Shown here in pieces: positions 44,569 to 53,990 of a stretch of 64,000 bases of DNA. Positions within the stretch are counted from its first letter, which is position 1; each line of letters starts with the position of its first letter. Origin of the DNA: Persicitalea sp963716085 (GTDB taxonomy: Bacteria > Bacteroidota > Bacteroidia > Cytophagales > Spirosomataceae); NCBI GenBank assembly GCA_963716085.1, contig OY970288.1, positions 3,472,001 through 3,536,000 of the forward strand. Direction: 5' to 3'. Both the position numbers and the translations under genes were made by a program. A model generated the notes under the pieces. It had not been told where the DNA came from. It made no database searches and saw nothing but the letters and a program-made list of their open reading frames with translations.

Positions 44569-46558
44569 GCAGCCGCTGACTTTGTCCGATAAAATCCTGC
44601 AACTCAAAGGCCCGATTTTCGTTTTCGGGGCCAGCGGGTTCATCGGTGTCAATCTTTTTAACGAAATTTTCAAACTGCGTAAGGACTGCTACGCGCTGAC
44701 GCACGATGCCACGCGGGCCTGGCGGCTCAAAACGCTGGACGTGCCGTTCGAGAACGTCGTTCACTGCGACATTCTTTCCAAAAATTCGGTAAAGGAGGTA
44801 TTTGAAAAATACCAGCCGCACACCATCTTTAACCTCGCCGCTTATGGCGCGTACAGTAAGCAGAACAACGTCAACCTGACCTACGAGACCAACGTAGTCG
44901 GGACGGTGAATCTGCTGGAAAACTGCTCGTCCGACTCGGTCTATATTCACGCCGGCAGTAGTTCGGAATACGGTTTCAACTGCACGGCTCCCGGCGAGGA
45001 CGACCGCGTGGAGCCGAACAGCCACTACGCCGTTTCCAAGGTTTCGGCGGCCTATTTGTTGGAATTTTACGCCAAAACCAAGGGGCTGAACACGCTGAAT
45101 CTGCGCCTGTACTCGATCTACGGCTATTGGGAGGAACCCGACCGGCTCATCCCCCGACTTATCGAAAAAGCACGGCACGGCGAATTACCTTCGTTCGTGT
45201 CGCCCGATATTAGCCGCGACTTCGTGTTCATCGACGATTGCCTGGATGCCTTCGTCATGTCTGCTTTGGGCGTCGGGGCCGACAACCGGGGAAAATCCTA
45301 TAATGTGGCCACCGGGCAGAAGACGACTATCGGAGAATTGGTAAGTATAACACGCGAGCTTTTTGACCTTAAAGTCGAGCCGGAATGGGGCAGCATGACC
45401 AACCGCAAGTGGGATCTGGCCGACTGGTACGGCGATCCGTCCAATATCGAGGCCGATTTGGGCTGGCGGGCGACGACCTCGTTAGCCGAAGGATTGACCA
45501 AAACGAGAAACTGGCAGGATATGGCGGGTTACGAAAGTCGCATCATTCCTGCCTTTGAGAATCCCTACTTTAATCCGGTCATTACCGCTATCATTGCCTG
45601 TTATAAGGACGCTCAAGCGATACCTTACATGTACGAGCGGCTGGTGAAAATGTTTAACGATTTGAAGGTCAGATACGAAATCATTTTCGTGAACGACAAC
45701 TCACCCGATAATCAGGAAGAAATCATCGACGGCCTTTGCGACCAAGACCCTAACGTGGTGGGCATCAGTCACTCGCGAAACTTCGGTTCGCAGTCGGCGT
45801 TTTTGAGCGGCATGGAAATCGCTACGGGCGACGCCGTGGTACTCATGGATGGCGACTTGCAGGATCCGCCCGAGATCATCCCGGCTTTTTACGAAAAATG
45901 GAATGAGGGCTTCGACGTGGTTTATGGCGTCAGGACGCAGCGTGAGATGAAGCCGCAGGTGCATTTTTTTTACAAACTTTTCTATAAAATATTCCAGAAC
46001 CTAAGCTACATCCGCATTCCGCGCGACGCGGGCGATTTCTCGCTCATCGACCGCAAGGTGGTGAAGGAACTGGTGGATTTGCCCGAAACCGAGCAATTCC
46101 TGCGCGGGCTGCGGGCTTGGGTGGGCTTCAAGCAAACGGGCGTTCCCTACGTGCGGCCCGAGCGGATGTTCGGCGTATCGACCAACAACTGGCGCAAGAA
46201 CATTTGGTGGGCCAAGAAGGCGATTTTCTCGTTTAGCTTCGCACCTTTGGAACTGATGAGCTACGCGGGATTTTTCCTGACGGGGCTTTCGTTTTTAGGC
46301 ATCGTCTGGCAAATACTGGCTGCGGTGTTTAACTTCGACCCCCGAACGCCCTATGGTACTTCTACCGTTATCATTCTGGTGGTTTTCTTCGGGGGGTTGA
46401 CGATTTTGGGCATTTCGTTCCTGGGGGAATACATTGCCAAGATTTTTGAGGAAACTAAAAAACGCCCTAAGTTCATCAGAACACGCATCCGTCGCGGGCC
46501 GAAGGCGTATAAATCCGCCGACGAAATCCGGGCTTTGGTCAAACAACTGAACAAATGA
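44561..46558 (+). CDS. Fusion of NAD-dependent sugar epimerase/dehydratase and membrane GT2 glycosyltransferase
   Basis: A 665-residue two-domain protein. Residues 18-325 are an extended-SDR nucleotide-sugar enzyme: GASGFIG (23-29) binds NAD, S133-S135 and Y156-A-V-S-K160 form the catalytic set. Residues 345-560 are a GT2 fold (ITAIIACYKDAQAIPYMYER; VNDNSPDNQ; DGDLQDPPE; DAGDFSLIDRKVV) of the DPM/ArnC type. Two C-terminal helices (about 575-600 and 610-635) match the polyprenyl-phosphate glycosyltransferases. One chain may thus make a sugar and load it on a lipid carrier. It is enclosed by the two transketolase subunit genes with 8- and 4-base overlaps. I know of no common family with this order. 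Confidence 0.9.
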   Translation: MPEQPLTLSDKILQLKGPIFVFGASGFIGVNLFNEIFKLRKDCYALTHDATRAWRLKTLDVPFENVVHCDILSKNSVKEVFEKYQPHTIFNLAAYGAYSKQNNVNLTYETNVVGTVNLLENCSSDSVYIHAGSSSEYGFNCTAPGEDDRVEPNSHYAVSKVSAAYLLEFYAKTKGLNTLNLRLYSIYGYWEEPDRLIPRLIEKARHGELPSFVSPDISRDFVFIDDCLDAFVMSALGVGADNRGKSYNVATGQKTTIGELVSITRELFDLKVEPEWGSMTNRKWDLADWYGDPSNIEADLGWRATTSLAEGLTKTRNWQDMAGYESRIIPAFENPYFNPVITAIIACYKDAQAIPYMYERLVKMFNDLKVRYEIIFVNDNSPDNQEEIIDGLCDQDPNVVGISHSRNFGSQSAFLSGMEIATGDAVVLMDGDLQDPPEIIPAFYEKWNEGFDVVYGVRTQREMKPQVHFFYKLFYKIFQNLSYIRIPRDAGDFSLIDRKVVKELVDLPETEQFLRGLRAWVGFKQTGVPYVRPERMFGVSTNNWRKNIWWAKKAIFSFSFAPLELMSYAGFFLTGLSFLGIVWQILAAVFNFDPRTPYGTSTVIILVVFFGGLTILGISFLGEYIAKIFEETKKRPKFIRTRIRRGPKAYKSADEIRALVKQLNK

Positions 46559-47475
46559 GAGTAGAATTTTCGCAATCCATCGAAAAGCTGGCGACCCAGG
46601 ACGAATCCATCGTTTTCATCACCGGCGATCTGGGCTACAACGCTTTCGAGAACCTACGCGATACGCTGGGCAAGCGCTTCATCAACGCCGGCGTGGCCGA
46701 GCAGAATATGGTGGGTGTGGCGGCGGGCATGGCGTACAAGGGCTATAAGGTCTTCTGTTACAGCATTGCGCCTTTCGTGGTTTATCGCTGTCTGGAGCAA
46801 TTCCGCAATGACGTCTGCTTTCACGACCTGCCCGTTTTTTTGGTCGCCAACGGCGGCGGCTACGGCTATGGCATCATGGGCAGCAGCCACCATACCCTGG
46901 AAGATTTGGCCTGTCTGAGCGGATTGCAAAACGTCACGGCCCACGTTCCGGCTTTTTCTGACGAGATTGAAGGAATGGTGCGTCAGATCGCAACTACAGC
47001 ACGTCCGGCGTATTTGCGGTTGGGTGCGGGAAAACTTACGCCCGCAGACAGCTACCAATCCGGTTCGTTCAAAGTTGTTCACCAACCCGAAATTTCGGAA
47101 ATGGCGATAGTAACGCTCGGCCCGATCACCAACAATGCCCTGTTGGCGGTGACGGGAAATGAGGATTTGAATAAAATAGTGACGGTAATTGCGGCCAACA
47201 CCTTCCCGCTGACAATGCCCGAAAACATTCAGAAAATTCTGGGCGAATCCTCCCGCATCATTGTCGCCGAAGAACACGTCAGCACGGGCGGACTGGCGCA
47301 GCAGTTGTCGGTGCAAATGCTGGAACGTGGCATTCGCCCCGAAGCTTTCGTGAGTCTGCGGGCCGAGGGCTACCCTGATCAGAAGTACGGTAGCCAGCAA
47401 TTCCACCAAAAAAACGCGCAGCTCGACGCTGCGAGTCTCGAAGCCGCCCTCCTCAACCAATTACAGCGCGCATGA
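46555..47475 (+). CDS. Transketolase-like protein, C-terminal (pyrimidine-binding) subunit
   Basis: A 306-residue protein with the pyrimidine-binding domain: GDLGYNAF at 24-31 and the catalytic glutamate E49 in FINAGVAEQNMVGVAAG. The stretch YGIMGSSHHTLEDLACL follows, and the C-terminal transketolase domain ends at about residue 300 (IIVAEEHVSTGGLAQQL). It completes the subunit at 43735-44568, with which it should form the active TPP enzyme. The start overlaps the fusion gene's stop by four bases (ATGA), and its own stop overlaps the next gene. Confidence 0.93.
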   Translation: MRVEFSQSIEKLATQDESIVFITGDLGYNAFENLRDTLGKRFINAGVAEQNMVGVAAGMAYKGYKVFCYSIAPFVVYRCLEQFRNDVCFHDLPVFLVANGGGYGYGIMGSSHHTLEDLACLSGLQNVTAHVPAFSDEIEGMVRQIATTARPAYLRLGAGKLTPADSYQSGSFKVVHQPEISEMAIVTLGPITNNALLAVTGNEDLNKIVTVIAANTFPLTMPENIQKILGESSRIIVAEEHVSTGGLAQQLSVQMLERGIRPEAFVSLRAEGYPDQKYGSQQFHQKNAQLDAASLEAALLNQLQRA

Positions 47476-49166
47476 GCCAGCGGGCTTCCCAGTTTCTCGT
47501 AAGCCTGACGCTGCTGATCCCAATCGGAATCTTCTTCTGGGTATGGGATTATTACGCCATCAATATTCCGAAGTGGGACGACCACGCGCTGAAGGCTTTC
47601 CTACTCGAGTACCTGCAAGCGCCCGATTTCTCCGGCAAAATTCAGGCCCTTTTCAGTCAACACAACGAACACCGCATTGCCCTCACGCGCTTCATTGCGC
47701 TGCTGGACTACGAAGTATTCGGCGCCCTCAATTTCAAGCGATTGATGTTTTATGGTAATGTCATCTTATTGGGAATGATCGTGTTGTGGTGGGTTTTACT
47801 AAAAAATAACCGAAAGCCATTTTATGCGCTAATTCCCGTCCCTTTCATCTGGCTCACGCTCTCGCACTACGAAAATATGTACTGGGGCATGGCGTCGGTG
47901 CAGAATTTCGGCGTGGTGGTGCTATCAGCCTGGGCACTTTATTGCTGCGTTTCCCGTCGGCGCGGGCCATTTATTGCTTCCCTCCTGCTCGCGGCTTTGG
48001 CTTGCCTGACGAGCGGCAACGGCTTACTGGTGCTACCGATCGGCGCGATTCTGCTCTTGCTGGCCCCCCGCTGGCGGCGGCTGATGATTTGGCTGGCGGT
48101 GAGTGGTGGTTATTTGCTGGTCTATTTCTTCGATTTCCAGCGGTCGTCCGCCAGTCCCGATGCGCATTTTGGCGTCGGGACATTTGTGAAAGGATACCTC
48201 TACTTTCTTGGTACTTTTGCGGAAGCTTTCCCCGTCCAAAACCACGCTCGGGCCTGCCTGATTTTGGGCGCAATCATTTTCTTGGTGGCCGTTTCCATTG
48301 GTTTCGGAACCCTGTTCCGATTGGTCCGCAACCGCTACGAGTACGACTACGCCAAGATCACCGACCTTTTTTGCCTGGGCATCATCCTGTTCGTGCTGGG
48401 GACGGCGCTGGTCGTGGTTTATTCCCGTGTCGGTTTTGGGTTGGAAGGGCTGCTGACCAGCCGCTATAAGATTTACTCGTTTCTGCTGCTGCTGGTCGCT
48501 TACCTTTACGTCGTCATTCCCATTCGGGGTAGTTTCCTGTCGCCTTACGTGTCCGGGATTGTGTTTTTCAACGCCCTGTATCTGGTGTTCAGCAATCACT
48601 ACCATTTGGTGGATGCCCACAATCTGCGAAAATTCCAGACGACCCAACGTTTCAACTGGACCTATACCGATCGCTCGCTGACTGCTCCCAAAGACACTAT
48701 TCAGCCGGGGTCGCTCGTAGAACAACCGTACGTTTTTTACGATGAAATGCTGCCGCTCATCCAGGTGGCTTCCCGCCAGACCTTTGCGGGGAGCACTGCC
48801 GGGCTGACGGAATTATCCCAAGCCACGACCATTCGGCAGACGCCCCAGAGCATCGAAATTCGGAATACCAGCTATCCCTACCAGCGTTTGCAGGACAGTG
48901 GGGTGTATTTCGTACTGAGCTCAACCAAAAGGTACTACCTCTACCCTGCCGACCGCCGAAGAAATACCAATCGGAAGCAACTTTTCCTGCACCAACGCTA
49001 TTTTGCCCCCGGCTTCTACGCCAGTATCCCCTACGCCGAGATTGACGCAGATCGTTACGCCCTGGGAATTCTGTGGAAACAGGGCGATCGGGTGGGGATT
49101 TTGATGGGAAAGGATTCGATTACGACCCGGCAGGTGGCGGGACAAAAAATCAGAACGAATTGGTGA
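47472..49166 (+). CDS. Polytopic membrane protein, possible glycosyltransferase
   Basis: A 564-residue protein with about nine or ten hydrophobic helices in the first 390 residues, then a soluble tail of about 175 residues. The plan resembles GT39/GT83-type lipid-linked sugar transferases (short luminal loop WDDHALKAFLLEYLQAP after helix 1), but I see no definite D-E motif, so the role is open. It overlaps both neighbours by four bases, so it belongs to the transketolase operon. It probably uses the lipid-linked sugar made by the GT2 fusion. Confidence 0.72.
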   Translation: MSQRASQFLVSLTLLIPIGIFFWVWDYYAINIPKWDDHALKAFLLEYLQAPDFSGKIQALFSQHNEHRIALTRFIALLDYEVFGALNFKRLMFYGNVILLGMIVLWWVLLKNNRKPFYALIPVPFIWLTLSHYENMYWGMASVQNFGVVVLSAWALYCCVSRRRGPFIASLLLAALACLTSGNGLLVLPIGAILLLLAPRWRRLMIWLAVSGGYLLVYFFDFQRSSASPDAHFGVGTFVKGYLYFLGTFAEAFPVQNHARACLILGAIIFLVAVSIGFGTLFRLVRNRYEYDYAKITDLFCLGIILFVLGTALVVVYSRVGFGLEGLLTSRYKIYSFLLLLVAYLYVVIPIRGSFLSPYVSGIVFFNALYLVFSNHYHLVDAHNLRKFQTTQRFNWTYTDRSLTAPKDTIQPGSLVEQPYVFYDEMLPLIQVASRQTFAGSTAGLTELSQATTIRQTPQSIEIRNTSYPYQRLQDSGVYFVLSSTKRYYLYPADRRRNTNRKQLFLHQRYFAPGFYASIPYAEIDADRYALGILWKQGDRVGILMGKDSITTRQVAGQKIRTNW

Positions 49167-50275
49167 AAACGCGCGCGACAAATACGGGCTATCTCGTCCA
49201 GTTGGACGGCTTGCGTTTCGTAGCTGTGGCACTGGTGCTGGTGGACCACTGGCTGGCGGAATTTAACGTCGTTCCCTACGGCCCGCTAGGCGTAACGCTA
49301 TTTTTCGTCCTGAGCGGCTTCCTCATCACCCGCATCCTGATGGTGAGCCGGGAGAAGAACATCGGGCAAGAAGGCGGCATGGGAAGTTACCTGCGTAAGT
49401 TCTTCATCCGCCGGACACTCCGTATTTTCCCAATTTATTACCTGACCGTCGCGATCCTTTTTGCATTGAACGTGCCGCCCGTTCGCGACACGATCGGATG
49501 GTGCGTGTTATACGCCACGAATATTTTCATCGCCTTCAACCAGCACTGGATGGGCGTGATCGACCATTTCTGGTCATTGGCGGTAGAGGAGCAATTTTAT
49601 ATTTTCTTTCCCTTCCTGATTTTTTTAGTGCCACGCAAGTGGCTGGTCGAGGCCCTGGTCGCGATGGTCGTGCTAAGTGTGGGACTGCGACTATACTTTT
49701 ACCTGGCCGGTTACGAATGGATGGTCAATTACGTATCAATGCCCATGTGTCTCGACTCTTTCGGCATAGGCGGGCTGATGGCGTGGCTGCAACTGCGACG
49801 TCCTGAGCTTTTCACCAAAATATTTATCAATCCAATCTGGATCTTAGTGGGGCTGGCGGCCTGGGTTCTGGTGGTGTATTGGTCCAAGACTTTTGTGGAA
49901 CTGCATAATATTGCCAACGATGTCGTAGATCGCTTCGTCAGTTCAGTCTTTTGCGCCTTCCTCATCGGTAAGGCCGTACTGGGCTTCGATGGCTTCATGA
50001 AGTGGTTCCTGGAAAATCCGGTCAGCAGCTATTTGGGAAAAATCAGCTACGGCATGTATTTGTACCACAATTTCGTCTATAACCATTTCCACACCCAACC
50101 GGGCCACCCTACCCTAAGGGTTCTGAACAAAATTCAAAGTTGGTCGCCCGCCCTGGCAGATTCGCTGGCATTCCAAATGCTCTTTTTCTTTATCCTCACC
50201 GCCGGACTAGCCGCCTTATCGTGGCAGTTCATCGAAAAACCGATCAATAACCTCAAAGACCGCTACGCCCGGTAG
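49163..50275 (+). CDS. OafA/YrhL-type membrane acyltransferase (acyltransferase-3 family)
   Basis: A 370-residue integral membrane enzyme. I start at the GTG at 49163, which overlaps the previous stop as GTGA; an ATG upstream at 49073 would add 30 residues lacking family similarity. Family marks: YLVQLDGLRFVAVALVLVDHW at the N-terminus, FFVLSGFLITRIL, and DHFWSLAVEEQFYIFFPFLI. About ten helices. Such enzymes O-acetylate (or otherwise acylate) surface sugars. It closes the tightly overlapped part of the operon. Confidence 0.92.
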   Translation: MKTRATNTGYLVQLDGLRFVAVALVLVDHWLAEFNVVPYGPLGVTLFFVLSGFLITRILMVSREKNIGQEGGMGSYLRKFFIRRTLRIFPIYYLTVAILFALNVPPVRDTIGWCVLYATNIFIAFNQHWMGVIDHFWSLAVEEQFYIFFPFLIFLVPRKWLVEALVAMVVLSVGLRLYFYLAGYEWMVNYVSMPMCLDSFGIGGLMAWLQLRRPELFTKIFINPIWILVGLAAWVLVVYWSKTFVELHNIANDVVDRFVSSVFCAFLIGKAVLGFDGFMKWFLENPVSSYLGKISYGMYLYHNFVYNHFHTQPGHPTLRVLNKIQSWSPALADSLAFQMLFFFILTAGLAALSWQFIEKPINNLKDRYAR

Positions 50276-50330
50276 GTTGTAGGGAACGTGGATGTATTTG
50301 CCTAATTTTGTTTTTTTAAGGGGCAGAGGC

Positions 50331-50369
50331 CCAAAGGTCCAAAGGTCCAAAGGTCCAAAGGCACAGAGG
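50331..50369 (+). repeat. Octamer array upstream of the GT2 gene
   Basis: Four near-identical copies of CCAAAGGT (50331-50362, last copy CCAAAGGC) followed by ACAGAGG. The end CAAAGGCACAGAGG (50356-50369) is a 13-of-14 inverted match to CCTTTGTGCCTTTG at 51271-51284, on the other side of the GT2 gene. Confidence 0.8.
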
Positions 50370-50441
50370 GGCGAAGTAAGCTTGGGTTCGCCTAAACCAT
50401 AAACCCTAAACACCTAAACGACTACACAAATCACCAATACA

Positions 50442-51179
50442 TTGTTACTAAGCATCGTAATGCCCGCCTATAACGAAGCCGACTGCATCGAGAAAGTCGT
50501 GGCGAACTGGACGGATTTCCTGAAAGATAAATTCCCGAATGACGAGACGACGCTTATCGTCATCAACGACGGTTCCAAAGACCGCACGGGTGAGCTACTG
50601 GACAGTATGGCCCGCACCAATACGCGGCTGACGGTCGTCAACCAACCCAACGGCGGCCACGGCAACGCGGTGGTGAATGGCTATAAAAAAGCTGTAGCGT
50701 TGGGTTCGCAGCACGTATTCCAGACCGATAGCGACGACCAGTTTGTGACCGACGATTTCGATAAGCTCTGGGCCAAGCGCAACGAATCGAAATTCGTTTT
50801 GGGCTACCGCGAAATTCGCCACGACGCCACGGTTAGGTTGTTTATTACCAGGGTGCTGCGCGGCACTATTTCTACCGTCTACGGCACGTACATTCTGGAT
50901 AGCAACATTCCATTTCGCTTGATTGAAGGAGAGTTTCTCAAAAAACTCCTGCGCGAATTACCCGATCCACCTCCCTTTGCCCCCAATATTTTCCTGGCAG
51001 TAATGGCCAAAAAAGCGGGCGAAAAGCTATACGATATCCCCATCACGCACAAAGACCGCGAGACGGGCGAAGTCTCCATCGTGAAGTGGAATTTATGGAA
51101 AGTGTGCGTGCGCAGTTTTCGCGAACTACTCCGCTTCCGCATCGAGCTGAATGATAAGGTGAAAGCGTTGAGGGAGTGA
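50442..51179 (+). CDS. GT2-family glycosyltransferase
   Basis: A 245-residue soluble glycosyltransferase. LSIVMPAYNEADCIEKVV begins the nucleotide-binding fold, INDGSKDRTG follows, and the D-x-D equivalent is TDSDDQ. No membrane helices. It resembles polyprenol-phosphate-mannose-synthase-type enzymes. The start is TTG at 50442; an ATG at 50460 would drop six residues and break the first strand. Its stop (TGA at 51177) falls inside a 7-base repeat array. It follows the acyltransferase by 166 bases, so it may be a separate transcript. Confidence 0.88.
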   Translation: MLLSIVMPAYNEADCIEKVVANWTDFLKDKFPNDETTLIVINDGSKDRTGELLDSMARTNTRLTVVNQPNGGHGNAVVNGYKKAVALGSQHVFQTDSDDQFVTDDFDKLWAKRNESKFVLGYREIRHDATVRLFITRVLRGTISTVYGTYILDSNIPFRLIEGEFLKKLLRELPDPPPFAPNIFLAVMAKKAGEKLYDIPITHKDRETGEVSIVKWNLWKVCVRSFRELLRFRIELNDKVKALRE

Positions 51180-51215
51180 TGAGTGATGAGTGATGAGTGA
51201 TGAGTGATGAGTGAT
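51174..51215 (+). repeat. GAGTGAT array over the GT2 stop
   Basis: Six perfect copies of the 7-mer GAGTGAT. The first copy contains the GT2 stop codon. No spacers, so not a CRISPR array. Confidence 0.92.
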
Positions 51216-51270
51216 GAGAAAAAGATGGACATCTGACTGCGTTTACTCATTTTTCTGATCAAACTTTATC

Positions 51271-51323
51271 CCTTTGTGCCTTTGTGCCTTTGTGCCTTTA
51301 GAACTTTGTGCCTTTAAACTTTG
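51271..51323 (+). repeat. CCTTTGTG array before the propeller-like gene
   Basis: Three perfect copies of CCTTTGTG (51271-51294), then degenerate words (CCTTTA, ACTTTGTG, CCTTTAAACTTTG) to the TTG start at 51321. In inverted orientation to the array at 50331-50369. Confidence 0.88.
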
Positions 51324-53987
51324 CCACTAAAACGCTACGCCATCCCGCTCCTGATTCTCGCCCTTCTGGTGGTGGCTGGCTATTTTTTGTTCAGGGGTGA
51401 GCGTTCACGGGCGGCTTGGCGCTTTATCCCAACCAACGCGACGGCGGTCGTTACCAGCGATCGCTTGCAGGATTCTACCTTCCTGGTCACCGAGTCGGAG
51501 ATCAATGTAAAGCAGTTTCCGTTGATCAACGAGGCGGGCGGTAGCTTATCGCTCCTGCTGTGGATCACGCCGGATCAGCGCGTCTTTGAGCGCACCCTTC
51601 GCGGCAAAACGCTCACCTACTCTTACCATCCGCGCACCTCTTCCGGTTTTGGCCTCATTCTCTACGTTCCGCTGGTCAACGAAACCGAGTTGGACTGGTG
51701 GTCAAAACCCAACCGTCCCGATGTGCGGGTACTGCGTCATTCTTTTCAGGGCGAACCCATTACGGACATCAATGACCTGAATTCCAAACCCGTTTGTTCG
51801 TACATTATCAAAGACAACTACTTAATCATCAGCCAATACGGCGATTTGATTGAGGACGTGCTTCGCCGCACCAGCGAAACGGTGAGCCAGTTTGCGCTGG
51901 AAGATCAGTTTCAGGATGCGAATGATTCCGAGTTTGGATTGAGCGTGTATTTGAAAAATACCGTTGTGAAATCCCTGCTCGCCCCCTCCGTTTCTTCCCA
52001 ACCTGCCCTGGCCGAGTACTTCAAAATTTTGCCCACCTTGCAGGACTACCATTTGGTAGAAGCGGACAAAGCCGAAGTGGTTTTCGAGTCGGCCGGTGGT
52101 AGGGTGGGTAAAAATTACCTGGCGGATTGGTTGGATGGTCAGCCGGGAAAAACTTTTCGCCGACACCAATACATCTCTCAGCAAACCTCCCTGTTTTTTC
52201 GGGTGGCCAGTGGGGACAGCCTCGATTTCAAGGACAATTTCCAAGATTGGCACGACGATTTTGCCTCGCCCGCCTGGGACAAACTCCGGTATCACCTCAA
52301 CAACGACCGCGACGCTTTCATCGACAATGTGGGTTCTGAAATGATTCTTTGCCAGATAGAGGGCAGCAACAGCATTACGGATGGTAAAATTGCCCTCGTA
52401 GAGTATGCCAACTACGATAAACTTCGCCCGATCCTGACCAAACTGGCGAAACTTTCGACCAGCGAGTCGAACGTCTCATTGGATAAGTACCAGGGTTACG
52501 ATTTGTTTTCCGTCCCCATTCCCGAACTTCCAGCGGCCCTTTACGGCCCGCTTTTCAATGGCTTTCCCCGGACGTTCATTACGTACGTGGCCCCCTATCT
52601 GGTGTTGAGCAATAGTTCACAAGGGTTGCGAAATTACATTTCCGACTTCGAGAACCGTATTACCTGGCAACAGTCGCCGGAGCTGGACAGTGTGCTGACC
52701 AACCAAAACTCGCCCGCCCAACTGGCGATGGTGGCCAGTCTGCGAAAAATCAGCAGTAGTCGGAACACGGGGGGAGTTTTCTCCGACAACGTCGAGAGCA
52801 TCCTTTTCGAGTGTCGGCTGGCCAACCGCAAAGTCGTGCCGCGGCTCACGATTTTGCCCAAGAAGCGTCGCACCTCCGGCAAAGTGCTGAATCGGACGTT
52901 TTTGGCCGGTGAAATTGAGTGGGAGGAAGGCAACAATGCCCTGATCGCCATTTCGCAGGACCAGGACGAAGGAGCCGCGCAACTGCTTCTGACCGACGAA
53001 GCCAATCGCTTGCTCCGACCCGACACGGGCTATGACAAAGCCGTTCCCATCACTACGCTCGACGGCCCGCTGGTCACCGCCCCCTTGCGGGTGGACTTCC
53101 TCAATATTGGTCGCCAACAGCTCATCCTCGCCACGGCCCGGAGTTTGTTTGCCATCGACGAAGACGAGAAGGGTGTCGTTACGCCATTCCGGGTCGGCAT
53201 TCCGTCGGGTCAGGACATTGTCAGGGTAATGCGTATCGAGGGAAGCAGCGAAGGGAGCAGTCGTTTCGTCATTGTCGATGCTTCCGAAAATCTATTTTTA
53301 TGGGAGAATCCGGCCAAGATGCCGCGAAAAATCAACCGCTTCAAGAATTTCCCGGGTTTGGAACTACCCGTCGTGTCGCTCAATCAGTTGGGCAGTCGCT
53401 CGTTGATCGTCACCCAGGAAAATGGCCTGATTTATCTTATTAAGGAGGATGGAACGGTGCGGCCCGGTTTTCCGGTCGATATGCTCACGCGGATTTCCGG
53501 GGCTTTCGCCTGGTCGCAAAACGCCGTCACCACCCAACCCGAACTCGTGGGCGTGAGTACCTTGGGGGAACTGCTCCGCGCCGATCTGGCGGGGAAAATC
53601 CTCGAACGCCGCCAGCTTTATCGGCCCGAATCGTCTTCCCGATTCAGCACCCTGTTCGACGATAATTCGCTGGACTGGCTGTTGTTGCGCGTTTCCAATA
53701 CGCGTGCTGCCATCCTGAATCAGGCGGGTCGGGAACTCTTCGAGATCGAGAACATCGCGCCAAACTCCGTGCTTCAGTACCATTATTTCGGGATGGACAA
53801 CCGATTCATCTCCATAAGTTCGGGCGGCTACACCTCCATCTTCGACCTCACGGGCCGTCGCCTGGGCGACAAGCCGATTCCCTCCGAATTGCCCATCAGG
53901 ATTTCTTACCAGGCTGCGTATTATAAAATTTTTATCTTCGCCCGGGAAGCCGGGAAGTACAAGACCTGGACCATAAAAATCCGCTGA
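51321..53987 (+). CDS. Membrane-anchored protein with DUF3352-like and propeller-like regions
   Basis: An 888-residue protein starting at TTG 51321. One N-terminal membrane helix (YAIPLLILALLVVAGYFLF) anchors it outside the cytoplasm. Residues 30-500 begin WRFIPTNATAVVTSD, the pattern seen in DUF3352 proteins of unknown role. From about 590 the sequence shows repeated strand blocks (QLILATARSLFAID; RFVIVDASENLFLWENPA; SLIVTQENGLIYLIKEDG) like a beta propeller. I cannot give a reaction. It is directly followed by the SGNH lipoprotein with no gap and may form a complex with it. Confidence 0.78.
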   Translation: MPLKRYAIPLLILALLVVAGYFLFRGERSRAAWRFIPTNATAVVTSDRLQDSTFLVTESEINVKQFPLINEAGGSLSLLLWITPDQRVFERTLRGKTLTYSYHPRTSSGFGLILYVPLVNETELDWWSKPNRPDVRVLRHSFQGEPITDINDLNSKPVCSYIIKDNYLIISQYGDLIEDVLRRTSETVSQFALEDQFQDANDSEFGLSVYLKNTVVKSLLAPSVSSQPALAEYFKILPTLQDYHLVEADKAEVVFESAGGRVGKNYLADWLDGQPGKTFRRHQYISQQTSLFFRVASGDSLDFKDNFQDWHDDFASPAWDKLRYHLNNDRDAFIDNVGSEMILCQIEGSNSITDGKIALVEYANYDKLRPILTKLAKLSTSESNVSLDKYQGYDLFSVPIPELPAALYGPLFNGFPRTFITYVAPYLVLSNSSQGLRNYISDFENRITWQQSPELDSVLTNQNSPAQLAMVASLRKISSSRNTGGVFSDNVESILFECRLANRKVVPRLTILPKKRRTSGKVLNRTFLAGEIEWEEGNNALIAISQDQDEGAAQLLLTDEANRLLRPDTGYDKAVPITTLDGPLVTAPLRVDFLNIGRQQLILATARSLFAIDEDEKGVVTPFRVGIPSGQDIVRVMRIEGSSEGSSRFVIVDASENLFLWENPAKMPRKINRFKNFPGLELPVVSLNQLGSRSLIVTQENGLIYLIKEDGTVRPGFPVDMLTRISGAFAWSQNAVTTQPELVGVSTLGELLRADLAGKILERRQLYRPESSSRFSTLFDDNSLDWLLLRVSNTRAAILNQAGRELFEIENIAPNSVLQYHYFGMDNRFISISSGGYTSIFDLTGRRLGDKPIPSELPIRISYQAAYYKIFIFAREAGKYKTWTIKIR

Positions 53988-53990
53988 TTG

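Noticed and set aside
50391..50420. CCTAAAC-type words resembling telomere repeats
   Set aside because: Only three imperfect words on a bacterial chromosome, next to other word arrays; best explained as part of the same repeat type.
51174..51323. Tandem repeats that might be read as a CRISPR array
   Set aside because: Units are 7-8 bases, directly joined and without unique spacers. No cas genes are near.
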